A program made the position numbers and the translations under genes. Shown here piece by piece: positions 47,954 through 56,678 of a stretch of DNA of 64,000 nt. The stretch is from JASHVB01 sp963762885 (GTDB taxonomy: Bacteria > Pseudomonadota > Alphaproteobacteria > Acetobacterales > Acetobacteraceae): NCBI GenBank assembly GCA_963762885.1, contig CAVXNH010000070.1, positions 122,291 to 186,290 of the forward strand, given 5' to 3'. Numbering within the stretch: position 1 is the stretch's first letter; every line of letters starts with the position of its first letter. The notes beneath the pieces were generated by a model. That model did no database searches. It saw only the letters and a program-made list of their open reading frames with translations, and was not told the origin of the DNA.

Positions 47954-50062
47954 TCAGTGCAGCCAGCCCGCCAGGATCGCCAGCAGCAGCAGCGCCACGA
48001 TGTTGGTGATCTTGATCATCGGGTTCACCGCCGGCCCGGCGGTGTCCTTGTACGGATCGCCCACCGTGTCGCCGGTCACCGCCGCCTTGTGCGCCTCGGA
48101 GCCCTTGCCGCCGTGGTTACCCTCCTCGATGTACTTCTTCGCGTTGTCCCAGGCGCCGCCGCCCGAGGTCATCGAGATCGCCACGAACAGCCCGGTCACG
48201 ATCGTCCCCAGCAGCATCGCCCCCAGCGAGGCGAACGCCGCCGCGCGTCCGGCGATGATGTCGATCACCACCCACAGCACGATCGGCGCGCCGACCGGCA
48301 GCAGCGACGGGAGCAGCATCTCCTTGATCGCCGCCTTGGTCAGCATGTCGACGGCCTTGCCGTATTCCGGCTTGGCGGTGCCTTCCATGATGCCGGGGAT
48401 CTCGCGGAACTGCCGCCGCACCTCCACCACCACCGACCCGGCCGCGCGGCCGACCGCGGTCATGCCCATGGCGCCGAACAGGTACGGCAGCAGGCCGCCG
48501 ATGATCAGCCCCACCACCACGAACGGGTTCTGCAACGCGAAATCGACGTGCAGGGTCGGGAAGTAGTGCGTCAGGTCCTGGGTATAGGCGGCGAACAGCA
48601 CCAGCGAGGCCAGCCCCGCCGAGCCGATCGCATACCCCTTGGTCACCGCCTTGGTGGTGTTCCCCACCGCGTCCAGCGCGTCGGTGGTGACCCGCACCTC
48701 ATGCGGCAGGTCGGCCATCTCGGCGATGCCGCCGGCGTTGTCGGTGACCGGACCGTAGGCGTCCAGCGCCACGATCATGCCCGCGAGCGACAGCATCGTG
48801 GTGACCGCCACGGCGATCCCGAACAGGCCGGCGACCAGGAAGGTGACGATGATGCCGATGCAGATGACGATCGCCGGCAGCGCGGTCGCCTCCATCGACA
48901 CCGCGAGACCCTGGATCACGTTGGTGCCGTGGCCGGTGGTCGAGGCCTGCGCGATCGAGCGCACCGGATGGTACTCGGTCGAGGTGTAATATTCGGTGAT
49001 CCACACCAGCGCCCCGGTCACCAACAGACCGACGATCCCGCAGATGAACAGCTCCAGCCCGGTCACCGACCCGCCGCCGTTCATCGGTAGCGGCGTGCCG
49101 AAGCCGACGAACCAGGCGATGATGATCGCGACGCCGGCCACCGACAGCGCACCGGTCACCATCAACCCGCGATACAGCGCCTTCATGATGCCCATGTCCG
49201 GGCCGAGCTTCACGAAATAGGTGCCGACGATCGAGGTCAGGATGCAGATCCCACCGATCCCCAGCGGCAGCAGCAGCAGCTCGTCGCGCACCGCCCCGGT
49301 GAACTGGATCGCCGCCAGCAGCATGGTGGCGACGATGGTCACCGCATAGGTCTCGAACAGGTCGGCCGCCATGCCAGCGCAGTCGCCGACGTTGTCGCCC
49401 ACGTTGTCGGCGATGACGGCGGGGTTGCGGGGGTCGTCCTCGGGGATGCCGGCCTCGACCTTGCCCACCAGGTCGGCGCCCACGTCGGCGCCCTTGGTGA
49501 AGATGCCGCCGCCAAGCCGCGCGAAGATCGAGATCAGCGAGCCGCCGAAGCCCAGCGCGACCATCGCCTCCAGCACGCGGCGCAATTCTTCATCGGTTAT
49601 GGCGGCGCCGTAGCCGCTGCGCAGCACGAAGTAGTACCCCGCGACGCCGAGCAAGCCGAGGCCGACCACCAGCATGCCGGTGATGGCGCCGGCCTTGAAG
49701 GCGATCGCCAGCCCGGCGGCAAGCCCCTGCTTGGCTGCCTCCGCGGTGCGCACGTTGGCGCGGACCGAGACGTTCATGCCGACATAGCCGGCTGCACCCG
49801 ACAGCACCGCACCGATGATGAAGCCGATCGCGACGTGGATGCCGAGGATGACGCCGAGGATGATCAGGATCACCACGCCGACCATGGCGATTGTGGTGTA
49901 TTGGCGGTTCAGGTAGGCGCGGGCGCCTTCCTGCACGGCGGCGGAGATCTCCTGCATGCGGGGCGTGCCGGCGCTGGCGGCGAGGACCTCGCGAGCGGTG
50001 ACCAGGCCGTAGACCAACGCCAGCAAACCGCAGACGATGATCAGTATCTGGGCCAGTTGCAT
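47954..50062 (-). CDS. hppA: Membrane-bound proton-pumping pyrophosphatase, K+-independent type
   Basis: An intact 702-residue enzyme with about 16 TM helices that couples hydrolysis of pyrophosphate to proton export. Substrate-binding blocks: GGGIFTKGADVGADLVGKVE, DDPRNPAVIADNVGDNVGDC, ATDNAGGI-type YGPVTDNAGGIAEMA, and the C-terminal GDTVGDPYKDTAGPAVNP. The subtype position reads NTTKAVTKGYAIGSAGLAS; lysine here is typical of the K+-independent enzymes, where K+-dependent ones have alanine. It gives the cell a proton-motive force from pyrophosphate and removes pyrophosphate made by biosynthesis. Single gene, no operon partner. Confidence 0.96.
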   Translation of the reverse strand: MQLAQILIIVCGLLALVYGLVTAREVLAASAGTPRMQEISAAVQEGARAYLNRQYTTIAMVGVVILIILGVILGIHVAIGFIIGAVLSGAAGYVGMNVSVRANVRTAEAAKQGLAAGLAIAFKAGAITGMLVVGLGLLGVAGYYFVLRSGYGAAITDEELRRVLEAMVALGFGGSLISIFARLGGGIFTKGADVGADLVGKVEAGIPEDDPRNPAVIADNVGDNVGDCAGMAADLFETYAVTIVATMLLAAIQFTGAVRDELLLLPLGIGGICILTSIVGTYFVKLGPDMGIMKALYRGLMVTGALSVAGVAIIIAWFVGFGTPLPMNGGGSVTGLELFICGIVGLLVTGALVWITEYYTSTEYHPVRSIAQASTTGHGTNVIQGLAVSMEATALPAIVICIGIIVTFLVAGLFGIAVAVTTMLSLAGMIVALDAYGPVTDNAGGIAEMADLPHEVRVTTDALDAVGNTTKAVTKGYAIGSAGLASLVLFAAYTQDLTHYFPTLHVDFALQNPFVVVGLIIGGLLPYLFGAMGMTAVGRAAGSVVVEVRRQFREIPGIMEGTAKPEYGKAVDMLTKAAIKEMLLPSLLPVGAPIVLWVVIDIIAGRAAAFASLGAMLLGTIVTGLFVAISMTSGGGAWDNAKKYIEEGNHGGKGSEAHKAAVTGDTVGDPYKDTAGPAVNPMIKITNIVALLLLAILAGWLH

Positions 50063-50502
50063 CTAGACTTCTTCCTTGTTGGAACCATCCGGGCCACGCC
50101 GGGGGAGAGGCTCCGCGGATTGGGGAGGGGGTGGGAGTGGCGCGGCGGTATGCCAGAAGGTTCCATGTCAGGCAAATCGGTGGCGCACCGGCCGGGCGAC
50201 AGGCAGCGATGCGGCGTGTCGCGCGGTCCGTTGCGGCGCCGGCGGTGTCTCACGGGCGTCTCGTTTCGCGGTCGTAGAGACGATGCTGTGTGGCGAGAGC
50301 GCCGCCGTGGCCGGTGCCGGGGGCAGGGCGCGTCTCACGGTTGCCTCGTTTCGCTGTGCTGTAGACGGCGCCGCGTGGTCGTGGGGCGCCGGTCTCCGCT
50401 GGACATGTCGCCTCCGCGGATGCGTCGTCGTTGCCGCTGATCTTGGCGCGTAAGCTCTTTCCGCGCCTGAATTGGTGCATGGGGTCTTTCCCGCCACTGC
50501 TC
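50063..50502. other. Low-complexity GC-rich region, possible frameshifted tail
   Basis: All minus-strand frames stay open for long stretches. Imperfect 36-base repeats begin near 50,350 and 50,270 (GCGAAACGAGGCAACCGTGA and GCGAAACGAGACGCCCGTGA). It may be the frameshifted C-terminal continuation of the next protein, since one frame here carries a fourth GKDPMHQ-type repeat motif directly after the stop at 50,503. No recognised domain. Confidence 0.4.
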
Positions 50503-51396
50503 CTATGCGGCAACCACAGCCGGTGCGGTGCCGCCGGCTCCGGGCCGGGACGGCGCTCGCGGGGCTGCGCCGGGGACCAGTCCCGTGCCGGCAAGAGCAC
50601 CCCGGGCCGCCTCACGTTGCATGGGGTTTTGCCTACCATCCGGATGACGCCGCGCCGGTTGTGCTGGCGGCGGAAAGGCCGCTTCGGCCTCAGCGTCGCG
50701 CGCGGCGGCGGGCGTCGCTAATTGGCGCATGGGGTGTTGCCATCCCTCGGGACGACGCTGCGTCGGTGGCGCCGGCGGCAGAGTGGGCGGGGCTGCCGCC
50801 GCCTCGGGCGCAACGGCCCGCGCCGCCTCACGTTGCATGGGGTGTTGCCCGCCATCCGCCGTCGCGCCTGCCGCGAGCCCGGGCCGTGGCGCGTCGGCCG
50901 GCACGGCGGCGGGCTGGTGCGAGCGTTCCCACTCCTGCTTGAACCTCTCCACCTCGCCCTCCATCGCCCGGCGTATGGCGGCGACGTAGTGGGGATAATC
51001 CAGGTCGTCCTTGCGCCGCAGCGCCTGGCGCTTCTCCAGTGATCGCGTGGCGGTCTGGGCGAACCGCAGGAAGCCGAGCGCCAGCGACGCGACCCGGCGC
51101 TTTTCGAGCGGGGTGGCGTCGGGCGCCTCGGCGGTATCGAGCAAGTGCATGCCGGTGGCGTGGGCGGCGACGATCTGGGAGGCGTGCATCGCCTCGGCGG
51201 TGGTGCCGGGTTCCAGGCCGGCGATGGCGAGCATGATGGTGGTGCGGTGGTCGGCGTCGGAGATCGCGGCGCCGTCCGCGCGGGGGGCGGGGCGGGTGGC
51301 GCGGATGGTGTCCTCGAGCAGGGCGGTGATGGCGGTGAGGTTGACGGGTCCGTTGGGCTTGAAGATGTGCAGGGGATCGTAGGGGGTGTCGAACAT
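50503..51396 (-). CDS. Uncharacterised protein with C-terminal PM repeats
   Basis: A 297-residue protein from ATG 51,396. The N-terminal 150 residues are helical (FDTPYDPLHIFKPNGPVNLT, TTIMLAIAGLEPGTTAEAMH, VAAHATGMHLLD, RRVASLALGFLRFAQTATRS). The C-terminal half is Pro/Ala-rich and contains three copies of a G-x-Q-H/N-P-M-Q/R motif, spaced about 107 bases. No signal peptide or TM helix. I do not recognise a family. The stop at 50,503 may be premature if an indel is present. Confidence 0.55.
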   Translation of the reverse strand: MFDTPYDPLHIFKPNGPVNLTAITALLEDTIRATRPAPRADGAAISDADHRTTIMLAIAGLEPGTTAEAMHASQIVAAHATGMHLLDTAEAPDATPLEKRRVASLALGFLRFAQTATRSLEKRQALRRKDDLDYPHYVAAIRRAMEGEVERFKQEWERSHQPAAVPADAPRPGLAAGATADGGQHPMQREAARAVAPEAAAAPPTLPPAPPTQRRPEGWQHPMRQLATPAAARDAEAEAAFPPPAQPARRHPDGRQNPMQREAARGALAGTGLVPGAAPRAPSRPGAGGTAPAVVAA

Positions 51397-51535
51397 GGGG
51401 CCCTCCGGGCTGTAGGATCAAATGGCTCGGAGGGTAGCGAATTGTAGGAAAATATGCAAGTAGTTTCGGGAACGAAGGGGGGCGGTTTTGACCGTCACCT
51501 CCAGACCAAACATAGCTTAGCCGAGCCGCCTGGCC

Positions 51536-52420
51536 TAAGAGTTCCGACTCGAATCTCAAGCCCAACGAGCCAGCCTCCTGGCGAGCAGCATAACGCAAGC
51601 GGCGTGGAGGAAGGCTGTGGCCGATGCGATGGTGGCTTCGAAATCCTTGGCAAGGCGGCGGTTGCGATTGATCCAGGCAAAGAACCGCTCGACCACCCAA
51701 CGCCGCGGCAGCAGCTTGAAGCCAACCTGGTTGGGTAGCTTGCGGACAATCTCCACCACAATGGATGTCGCACTGGCGACCCGTTCGCCGGCATAGACGC
51801 TGTCGGCAAATACTTTCTGGATCGAGGGGAACCGGGCGTGAGCGGCTTGCAACACCGCCGGAGCGCCATCACGGTCCTGCACTGACGCCGGGTGCACCTG
51901 CAATTCCAGGCTGCGCCCGTCGGTGTCCACCAGAGCATGTCGCTTGCGGCCGTTGATCTTCTTGCCGGCATCATACCCTCTCGGGCCGCCGGCTTCGGTG
52001 GTTTTGACGCTCTGCGTGTCGATGACCGCGGCAGTGGGACCCGCCGCGCGGCCGACCCGCTGACGATCCTGCGCCACCAACTGATGGTCCAGGCGTTCCC
52101 ATGTTCCGTCATCGCGGAAGCGGGTGAACCAGCGATACGCCGTCTGGTGCGGTGGGAAATGCTCCGGCAGCATACGCCACGGACAACCGCCGCGCAGCAC
52201 GTAGAACATGGCATTCATGATCTCGCGCATCGTCCAGGACCGTTTGCGGCCGGTTTTCGCTGGCGGCGGCAGCAACGGCGCGAGCACCTGCCATTCGGCA
52301 TCGGTCAGATCGCTGGGGTAGCGCAGATCATCACGGTCGTGCTCTGCGCGGGTTTCGCGGGTCCACATAGGAGGCTCCAGGTGCCAGGGGGCCTCCTAGA
52401 TTTCATCGAACTCTTGCGGT
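51536..52420 (-). mobile_element. IS5-family insertion sequence, approximate ends
   Basis: About 885 bases around a single DDE transposase gene. The ends share AAGAGTTC: AAGAGTTCCGACTCGAATCT on the left (from 51,536) and, inverted, AAGAGTTCGATGAAATCTAG on the right (to 52,420). The inverted repeats are imperfect, and I see no clear target duplication. Confidence 0.6.
51556..52368 (-). CDS. IS5-family transposase
   Basis: An intact 270-residue transposase. N-terminal DUF4096-type region (YPSDLTDAEWQVLAPLLPPP, MNAMFYVLRGGCPWRMLPE). DDE residues: AVIDTQSVKTTEAGG (first Asp), VFADSVYAGE (second Asp) and RRWVVERFFAWINRNRRL (Glu with the Y/R signature region). No frameshift, so the element may be active. 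It stands at the left edge of the defence island. Confidence 0.93.
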   Translation of the reverse strand: MWTRETRAEHDRDDLRYPSDLTDAEWQVLAPLLPPPAKTGRKRSWTMREIMNAMFYVLRGGCPWRMLPEHFPPHQTAYRWFTRFRDDGTWERLDHQLVAQDRQRVGRAAGPTAAVIDTQSVKTTEAGGPRGYDAGKKINGRKRHALVDTDGRSLELQVHPASVQDRDGAPAVLQAAHARFPSIQKVFADSVYAGERVASATSIVVEIVRKLPNQVGFKLLPRRWVVERFFAWINRNRRLAKDFEATIASATAFLHAACVMLLARRLARWA

Positions 52421-52498
52421 TTCAACCCCCCACCGGCAGGTTTCGAGACGGCCTCTGAGCGGCCGCTCGAGAACAACCGCGTCAGATAGCATGCGCCT

Positions 52499-52558
52499 GT
52501 CATTGCGAGCGGAGCGAAGCAATCCCCCGCCCGACGAACCACGGACGGATCGTCAGGC
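52499..52558. repeat. REP-like element
   Basis: GTCATTGCGAGCGGAGCGAA followed by GCAATCCCCCGCCCGACGAA, same family as 14,415. Confidence 0.75.
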
Positions 52559-52740
52559 GTCAGAACCGGGTACGCCGGGCACGGAAAGAAGCCTCGCGCA
52601 CAGCTCGCACTCCCCGGAGGATATTTGTCCAGGGAAATGCCACTGTGGTAAAAGCTCTCCATGGTCCAGCCTGGGAAGGCGGTGACCGTCAAGGAAATGG
52701 GCTGGCGGCGTTTCGGCTCCGCCGGCTTCGCGAGGATGCC

Positions 52741-53025
52741 ATGACGAAGGTTGCGGAACCGCACTTCATTGCAAGCACCGCCGGACAAGTGGCGGCTGAA
52801 CTTGCCCGACGTGGCATCGCGCCAGACCAGCATGTGACCATCGTCATCGAGCCGGATGACTGGCTGGCGCAGGCGCGGCGCCTCTCACGCCAGAAGGTGT
52901 TCGAGGCGGGCTGGTCGGATGATGATATCGACCGGCTCATCAAGCAGGCGCGGCAGGAAGTTGAGCCTCTGCTGCCTAATTCAGAATTGTCATCGACACC
53001 AACATCTTTGCAAGCGCTGCTCTAG
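52741..53025 (+). CDS. Probable antitoxin of a broken PIN-toxin module
   Basis: A 94-residue frame from ATG 52,741. The middle reads VAAELARRGIAPDQHVTIVI and ARRLSRQKVFEAGWSDDDID, similar to small antitoxins placed before PIN-domain toxins. The last 17 residues (from about LPNSELSS) are probably out of frame, since the other frame there encodes the start of a PIN toxin. Confidence 0.5.
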   Translation: MTKVAEPHFIASTAGQVAAELARRGIAPDQHVTIVIEPDDWLAQARRLSRQKVFEAGWSDDDIDRLIKQARQEVEPLLPNSELSSTPTSLQALL

Positions 53026-53027
53026 GA
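52980..53027 (+). pseudogene. N-terminal stub of a PIN-domain (VapC-like) toxin
   Basis: A second frame overlapping the antitoxin end reads FRIVIDTNIFASAALG, the first beta strand and catalytic aspartate of a PIN domain. Similarity stops at once, and the following sequence has no PIN residues. The toxin gene was cut by a deletion or insertion at about 53,027. Confidence 0.55.
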
Positions 53028-53200
53028 ATAATAGCCACAACAGTTGTTACGGCGGTTGGCGGCAAAATCGCCCGCTCCGCTACCGTAAGCTCCTTTGCGT
53101 CGCCCAGCCTTGGGTAGCTACGATGGCCCCGTTGCGAAAATGCAGACTGGGGGCGTCGGGCATGGTATGCTCGCGATCTTCCACCAGGGATGTGCGTCGC

Positions 53201-53497
53201 ATGGTAAACAAGGGCCGGCACGTCACGACAGACAGGGCCATACAAGCCAATCCAACCATCAAAATCGTGGTCTCGAGTAACGCGCGAGCAAGCCTGGAGC
53301 TCCGGTCCGTCAGCGTAGCGGAGGTTGAGCGCGCTTTACGAACAGGTCCCGTCGAAAGGGTGGACGAAAAGACCGGGCATTTCGTCTACCGATTGGATGA
53401 CGATCTGGGTGGCCTTCGCGTAGTCGCCCGGAAGCAGGGAGACTCGATGATAGTGCTTGGCGCGGTAAGGCCTGAAGAATTGCTGAATGTCCACTAG
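53201..53497 (+). CDS. Small DUF4258-like protein upstream of the Shedu-like gene
   Basis: An intact 98-residue protein from ATG 53,201. The core is TIKIVVSSNARASLELRSVS, then VERALRTGPVERVDEKTGHF, VYRLDDDLGGLRVVARKQGD and MIVLGAVRP. The order (helix with RxG/S, V/E strand, R-Y/F strand, VV strand) resembles DUF4258/BrnT-like small folds. It overlaps the nuclease gene by 11 bases, so it is co-translated with it. A toxin, inhibitor or sensor role is possible; none is proved. Confidence 0.6.
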   Translation: MVNKGRHVTTDRAIQANPTIKIVVSSNARASLELRSVSVAEVERALRTGPVERVDEKTGHFVYRLDDDLGGLRVVARKQGDSMIVLGAVRPEELLNVH

Positions 53498-54132
53498 CCT
53501 GCTGGCGGAGGTAACTCTGGACTTCGCTAAAGCCGAACGGGAACTCGAAGAATACAAGCAGTGGTTGGACGCCAATGCCGAGTTTACCGAAGCCAGCATT
53601 GTCGGCTTTTTGAAGCCCCGGGTAAATCTTTGCCTGCTGATCCAAATTGCCGTTGGGAAAGGACATCCAGACCGCTACAAGCGCGAGTTCGCTCTCGTAG
53701 GGGTATTCCGGGCGGACCTTGTGGTTGGTTCGACTGCCGCACGCCATTTCGTTCTGGTCGAGTTTGAGGGCGGCACGAGAGACAGCATTTTTAATCGAAA
53801 GCGCGGCACAATCCAGATGCGAGACTGGTCGCCGGAACTGGAACACGGATTTAGCCAGGTCTCCGACTGGTCTTGGGCCAAAAACGATAATCAGCATAGT
53901 AGCAACTTACAAGAACGCGTTCGGGCTCGACCACTTTTCAGAGACTTATCTTGTAGTGTGTGGCCCGTCCACCCTGCTCAATGCGACGGAGAGATCGAGA
54001 CTGGCGTGGCGCAGCGACAAAACGACAATTGCATCCTGCCCAATACGCTTTTGGACCTACGACGACCTCCACGTCCAAACATCGACAACACTGGATGTAT
54101 GGCGTGCGGTTCGAGCAGCCGGAGATGGCTGA
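53487..54132 (+). CDS. Shedu-like (DUF4263) nuclease, frameshifted
   Basis: A protein of about 214 residues. The N-terminal helical part is DFAKAERELEEYKQWLDANA. The nuclease core reads FVLVEFEGGTRDSIFNRKRG, then PELEHGFSQVSDWSWAK. After an indel in the A-run at 53,879-53,883 it continues as TIISIVATYKNAFG, ETYLVVCGPSTLL and FWTYDDLHVQT. The VLVEFE..., GxxQVxDW and TYDDL pattern is that of DUF4263 in SduA of the Shedu anti-phage system. The usual second catalytic K/E (E-x-K) reads E-F-E here. Shedu proteins nick or degrade invading DNA. Neighbours support a defence role. Confidence 0.7.
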
Positions 54133-54217
54133 TCCTGCGGAGTTGTCCCTCCACGCGGCAGCGCCGCTGGCGCATATGTTGCCGATACGGCATAATGCGC
54201 TGTATGGTAAGCCGGCT

Positions 54218-55184
54218 CTAGCGCCGAAATCGCTCAAAGAAAGAAGGCTCCGTGACAAGAATTTTTTGCTCTATTAGTCCGATCTCGTAAGTCTCACAAA
54301 TCTCCAATATCCGATCGAGGTCAACAAGCTCGATCTCCACTTTTCCTGGCGCTCTTGCTTCACGCCTGGCGTCTTCGGAAAAGGTCGTCGTCGTAAAGAA
54401 GATTCCTTTAGCAATGTGTCCGCCGATGGCTCCACGAAAACGTTGTATCTCTTCCGACGACACCTTGCGGCCTGAGCCGTCGAATTTCTTGGCTTGAAAG
54501 GCTATCGGTTGAGAGACAAACTCGTTGATTCGCAAACGACCCGTACCGTCTATGCCACCATCCTTGGAGTGCCGCGTCGTCTGAACATCTTCGACCCCGA
54601 CGCGGGCGAGCAGTTCAGAACAGAAATCTTCAAAACCAGCGGGCGACATGCTGCCGATCAGCGCAATAAGGGATGGTCGGTGATCGCTATAAGGCGAGGT
54701 TTGCGGTGAAGGCGCAATAACCTCATCTTCCTCGTCTTCCTGTTGCTTCATGGGGATTTCGGGCTCGTGGACAACGCCCGCCGTGACCTGCATGTCCGTG
54801 CCCGCCTTGACCTTGGCAAGCGCGTTCATTTCCATGACACGCCGCCAGATCAAGTCTATATCAGGCCCGTCAAGGTGGGCGTCTTTGCCCTTGTCGGTAA
54901 GTCTCCAGACACCACGAGAGGGGGAGTTAGGTAGCCAGTTTTGACTAAGTATGAGCGCGCCCATGCAATCTGATTTTCGAATCTCTGGATAGCCATTCTT
55001 GTTCGTAACGGTGCGCTCTTCCTCGGACAGGTTGAGATTCTTGCGCTATGGAATCGTAGATTTCGCGAGGGCGCGCTTGGCCGCCTTTCTCGCGCATCGC
55101 GTCCAACAGCGGATTCATGAACCGCAGGAACGCACCTTCGTATTTAGGTGGCGTTCTAACGCCAGGAAATTCCAATAGAGACAT
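54218..55184 (-). CDS. Mrr-like restriction endonuclease, frameshifted
   Basis: Joined across an indel near 55,040 this is a protein of about 321 residues. The N-terminal winged helix (Mrr_N) has FMNPLLDAMREKGGQARPRE and, in the second frame, NLSEEERTVTNKNGYPEI followed by GVWRLTDKGKDAHL. The C-terminal PD-(D/E)xK nuclease has MSPAGFEDFCSELLARVG, the catalytic DGGIDGTGRL and QPIAFQAKKFDG with the Q-x-K, then GIFFTTTTFSEDARREAR. Mrr enzymes cut methylated DNA. It is convergent with the Shedu-like gene. Confidence 0.85.
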
Positions 55185-55228
55185 GAGAGGGGCCTATCGA
55201 GGGTGTGTCATTTTTTGAGTTTGAGAGC

Positions 55229-55709
55229 TTAAATCACACGCGCATGGAGGTCCGTAAATCTACCGGCATGTTCTCTGACACGAGTTACGAGGCGCTCCAC
55301 TGCCTCGGTAGGCATTTCGATTAATTGAATTCTCAGCTTTGCGCCTCGCAGACAATTCGACCCTAGCGGGCACAAAATCAGCCTGCACTACCCACGAGTC
55401 ATGAACTACACGATTTCTCTGTTCGGCAAGTCCTCCGGTCTCCTTGGCAAGGTTTCGAAGTTCGTCTACCTCGCGTTTATCCACACCGAGCCAATTGGCT
55501 AGCGCAATATAAGCATCCCATTTTCTTGCAGAGCCAGAAATCTGCGCGGTGAAACACGTTGCAATGTCGCTGTCTATATTGGCTAGGCCGCCCGCCCCCC
55601 AGTCAATGAGGCTCTCGAACTCCGACCACTCAGAGGCCACGCGTCCAATGGCAGCATAGTGCCTCTGGTCGTGCGGTATCTCATCAGAACTTAGGGGGGC
55701 GCCAGACAT
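55229..55709 (-). CDS. HEPN-like uncharacterised protein, frameshifted near the end
   Basis: A helical protein of about 159 residues from ATG 55,709. Helices: YAAIGRVASEWSEFESLIDW, WDAYIALANWLGVD, VDELRNLAKETGGLAEQ. The motif QRNRVVHDSW contains R-x4-H, the catalytic pattern of HEPN ribonucleases. Near 55,345 an indel shifts the frame; the continuing reading is LRIQLIEMPTEAVERLVTRV and ends at 55,229. It lies between Mrr and the recombinase. An RNase effector is a fair hypothesis, not proved. Confidence 0.5.
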
Positions 55710-55795
55710 CTCCGGTTCTCGATGATACGGGCGCATTCTACATCTTGCGCCGCGCCGTTGCGAGCGGATTCCATTCGTAGTCACCTTGAGCGCCA

Positions 55796-56325
55796 TTATG
55801 TCGCCAGCCGTGATAGCGTCGCCGCGCTGACGTTGTAGCTGCGGGCGATCTCCGTCAGTAGCTCCCCGCTCTCGCGCCGCGCAAGCGCTTCCTCCCTCTG
55901 GTGAGGGGGCATCTTGAACGGTTGCCCCAGGCTCTTTCCGTTCGCCTTCGCCCGCGCGCGCACGAATCAGCTCGCGGCTCGAACTCCGCCAGCCCGCCAA
56001 GGACGGTCAGCATCAGGCGGCCATGCGCCGTAGTGGCGTCCAGCCGGATGTCGCCGAGCGACCAGAAACCGGCCTTGCGGTCGGTGAGGGAGGCGAGGGT
56101 GTTCAAGAGATCCCGCGTCGAGCGGGCCAGACGGTCGAATCTGGTCACCATCACCATGTCGCCGGCGCCGAGCTGCGCGAGGGCGCGGCGAAGCTGGCTG
56201 CGGCCGGTCCTGGCTCCGCTCGCCACCTCACGGAATATTTTTGTGCATCCGGCCTTGGTGAGCGGCCGCACCTGGGCGTCAACGCTCTGGCCGTCGGTCG
56301 AGACGCGGGCATAGCCGCATTTCAC
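55796..56325 (-). CDS. Serine recombinase/resolvase (Pin/Hin type), frameshifted
   Basis: A site-specific recombinase of about 178 residues from GTG 56,325, which overlaps the HepT stop. Catalytic serine in GYARVSTDGQSVDAQV, then IFREVASGARTGRSQL, VTRFDRLARSTRDLLNTL and MLTVLGGLAEFE. After an indel near 55,985 it continues as RELIRARAGEGERK, and after another as KMPPHQREEALARRESGELL and IARSYNVSAATLSRLAT, the DNA-binding helix-turn-helix. Likely the mobility gene of the island or of a former transposon. Confidence 0.82.
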
Positions 56326-56678
56326 GGGCTGCGCAGGGCTGCCAACTCCTGCTCCACGACGATGCGCAGCGGTGGCAGGTGATCCTCAAGCACAACCCAC
56401 ACGAAGGACGCAGCCACATCTTCGTAGTCGTGGCGATAAACGTTGCCTGCTCCGGCCATATTCTTCCAGGCAATCGACGGATGCCGCGCTTTCAATTCGT
56501 CCGGCAACCGGCGCGACGCTTCGGAAATGATCTCAAGGCAGCGAGTCACCGCGTAAGTGGTGCGCAGGTCGTCGCGAAACGCATCATAGCTCATCCCTTC
56601 CACGAAGGTTTGCGCCACGGCGATATGGTGTCGGATGTCATTAAGCCAGCGGATTGTCGCTTCAGGGTCAGAAGGCAT
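56322..56678 (-). CDS. HepT-like DUF86 toxin of an MNT/HEPN module
   Basis: An intact 118-residue protein. HEPN helices: WLNDIRHHIAVAQTFVEGMS, TTYAVTRCLEIISEASRRLP. In place of the R-N-x-x-x-H-x-Y motif it reads GAGNVYRHDYED, so the usual first arginine is a glycine while H and Y are kept. It overlaps the nucleotidyltransferase stop by 11 bases. In MntA/HepT pairs, HepT is an RNase silenced by AMPylation by MntA. Confidence 0.88.
   Translation of the reverse strand: MPSDPEATIRWLNDIRHHIAVAQTFVEGMSYDAFRDDLRTTYAVTRCLEIISEASRRLPDELKARHPSIAWKNMAGAGNVYRHDYEDVAASFVWVVLEDHLPPLRIVVEQELAALRSP

Noticed and set aside
51530..52425. Target-site duplication at the IS5 ends
   Set aside because: The bases flanking the AAGAGTTC ends (CCT on the left, TTGC on the right) do not match, so no duplication is claimed and the ends are approximate.
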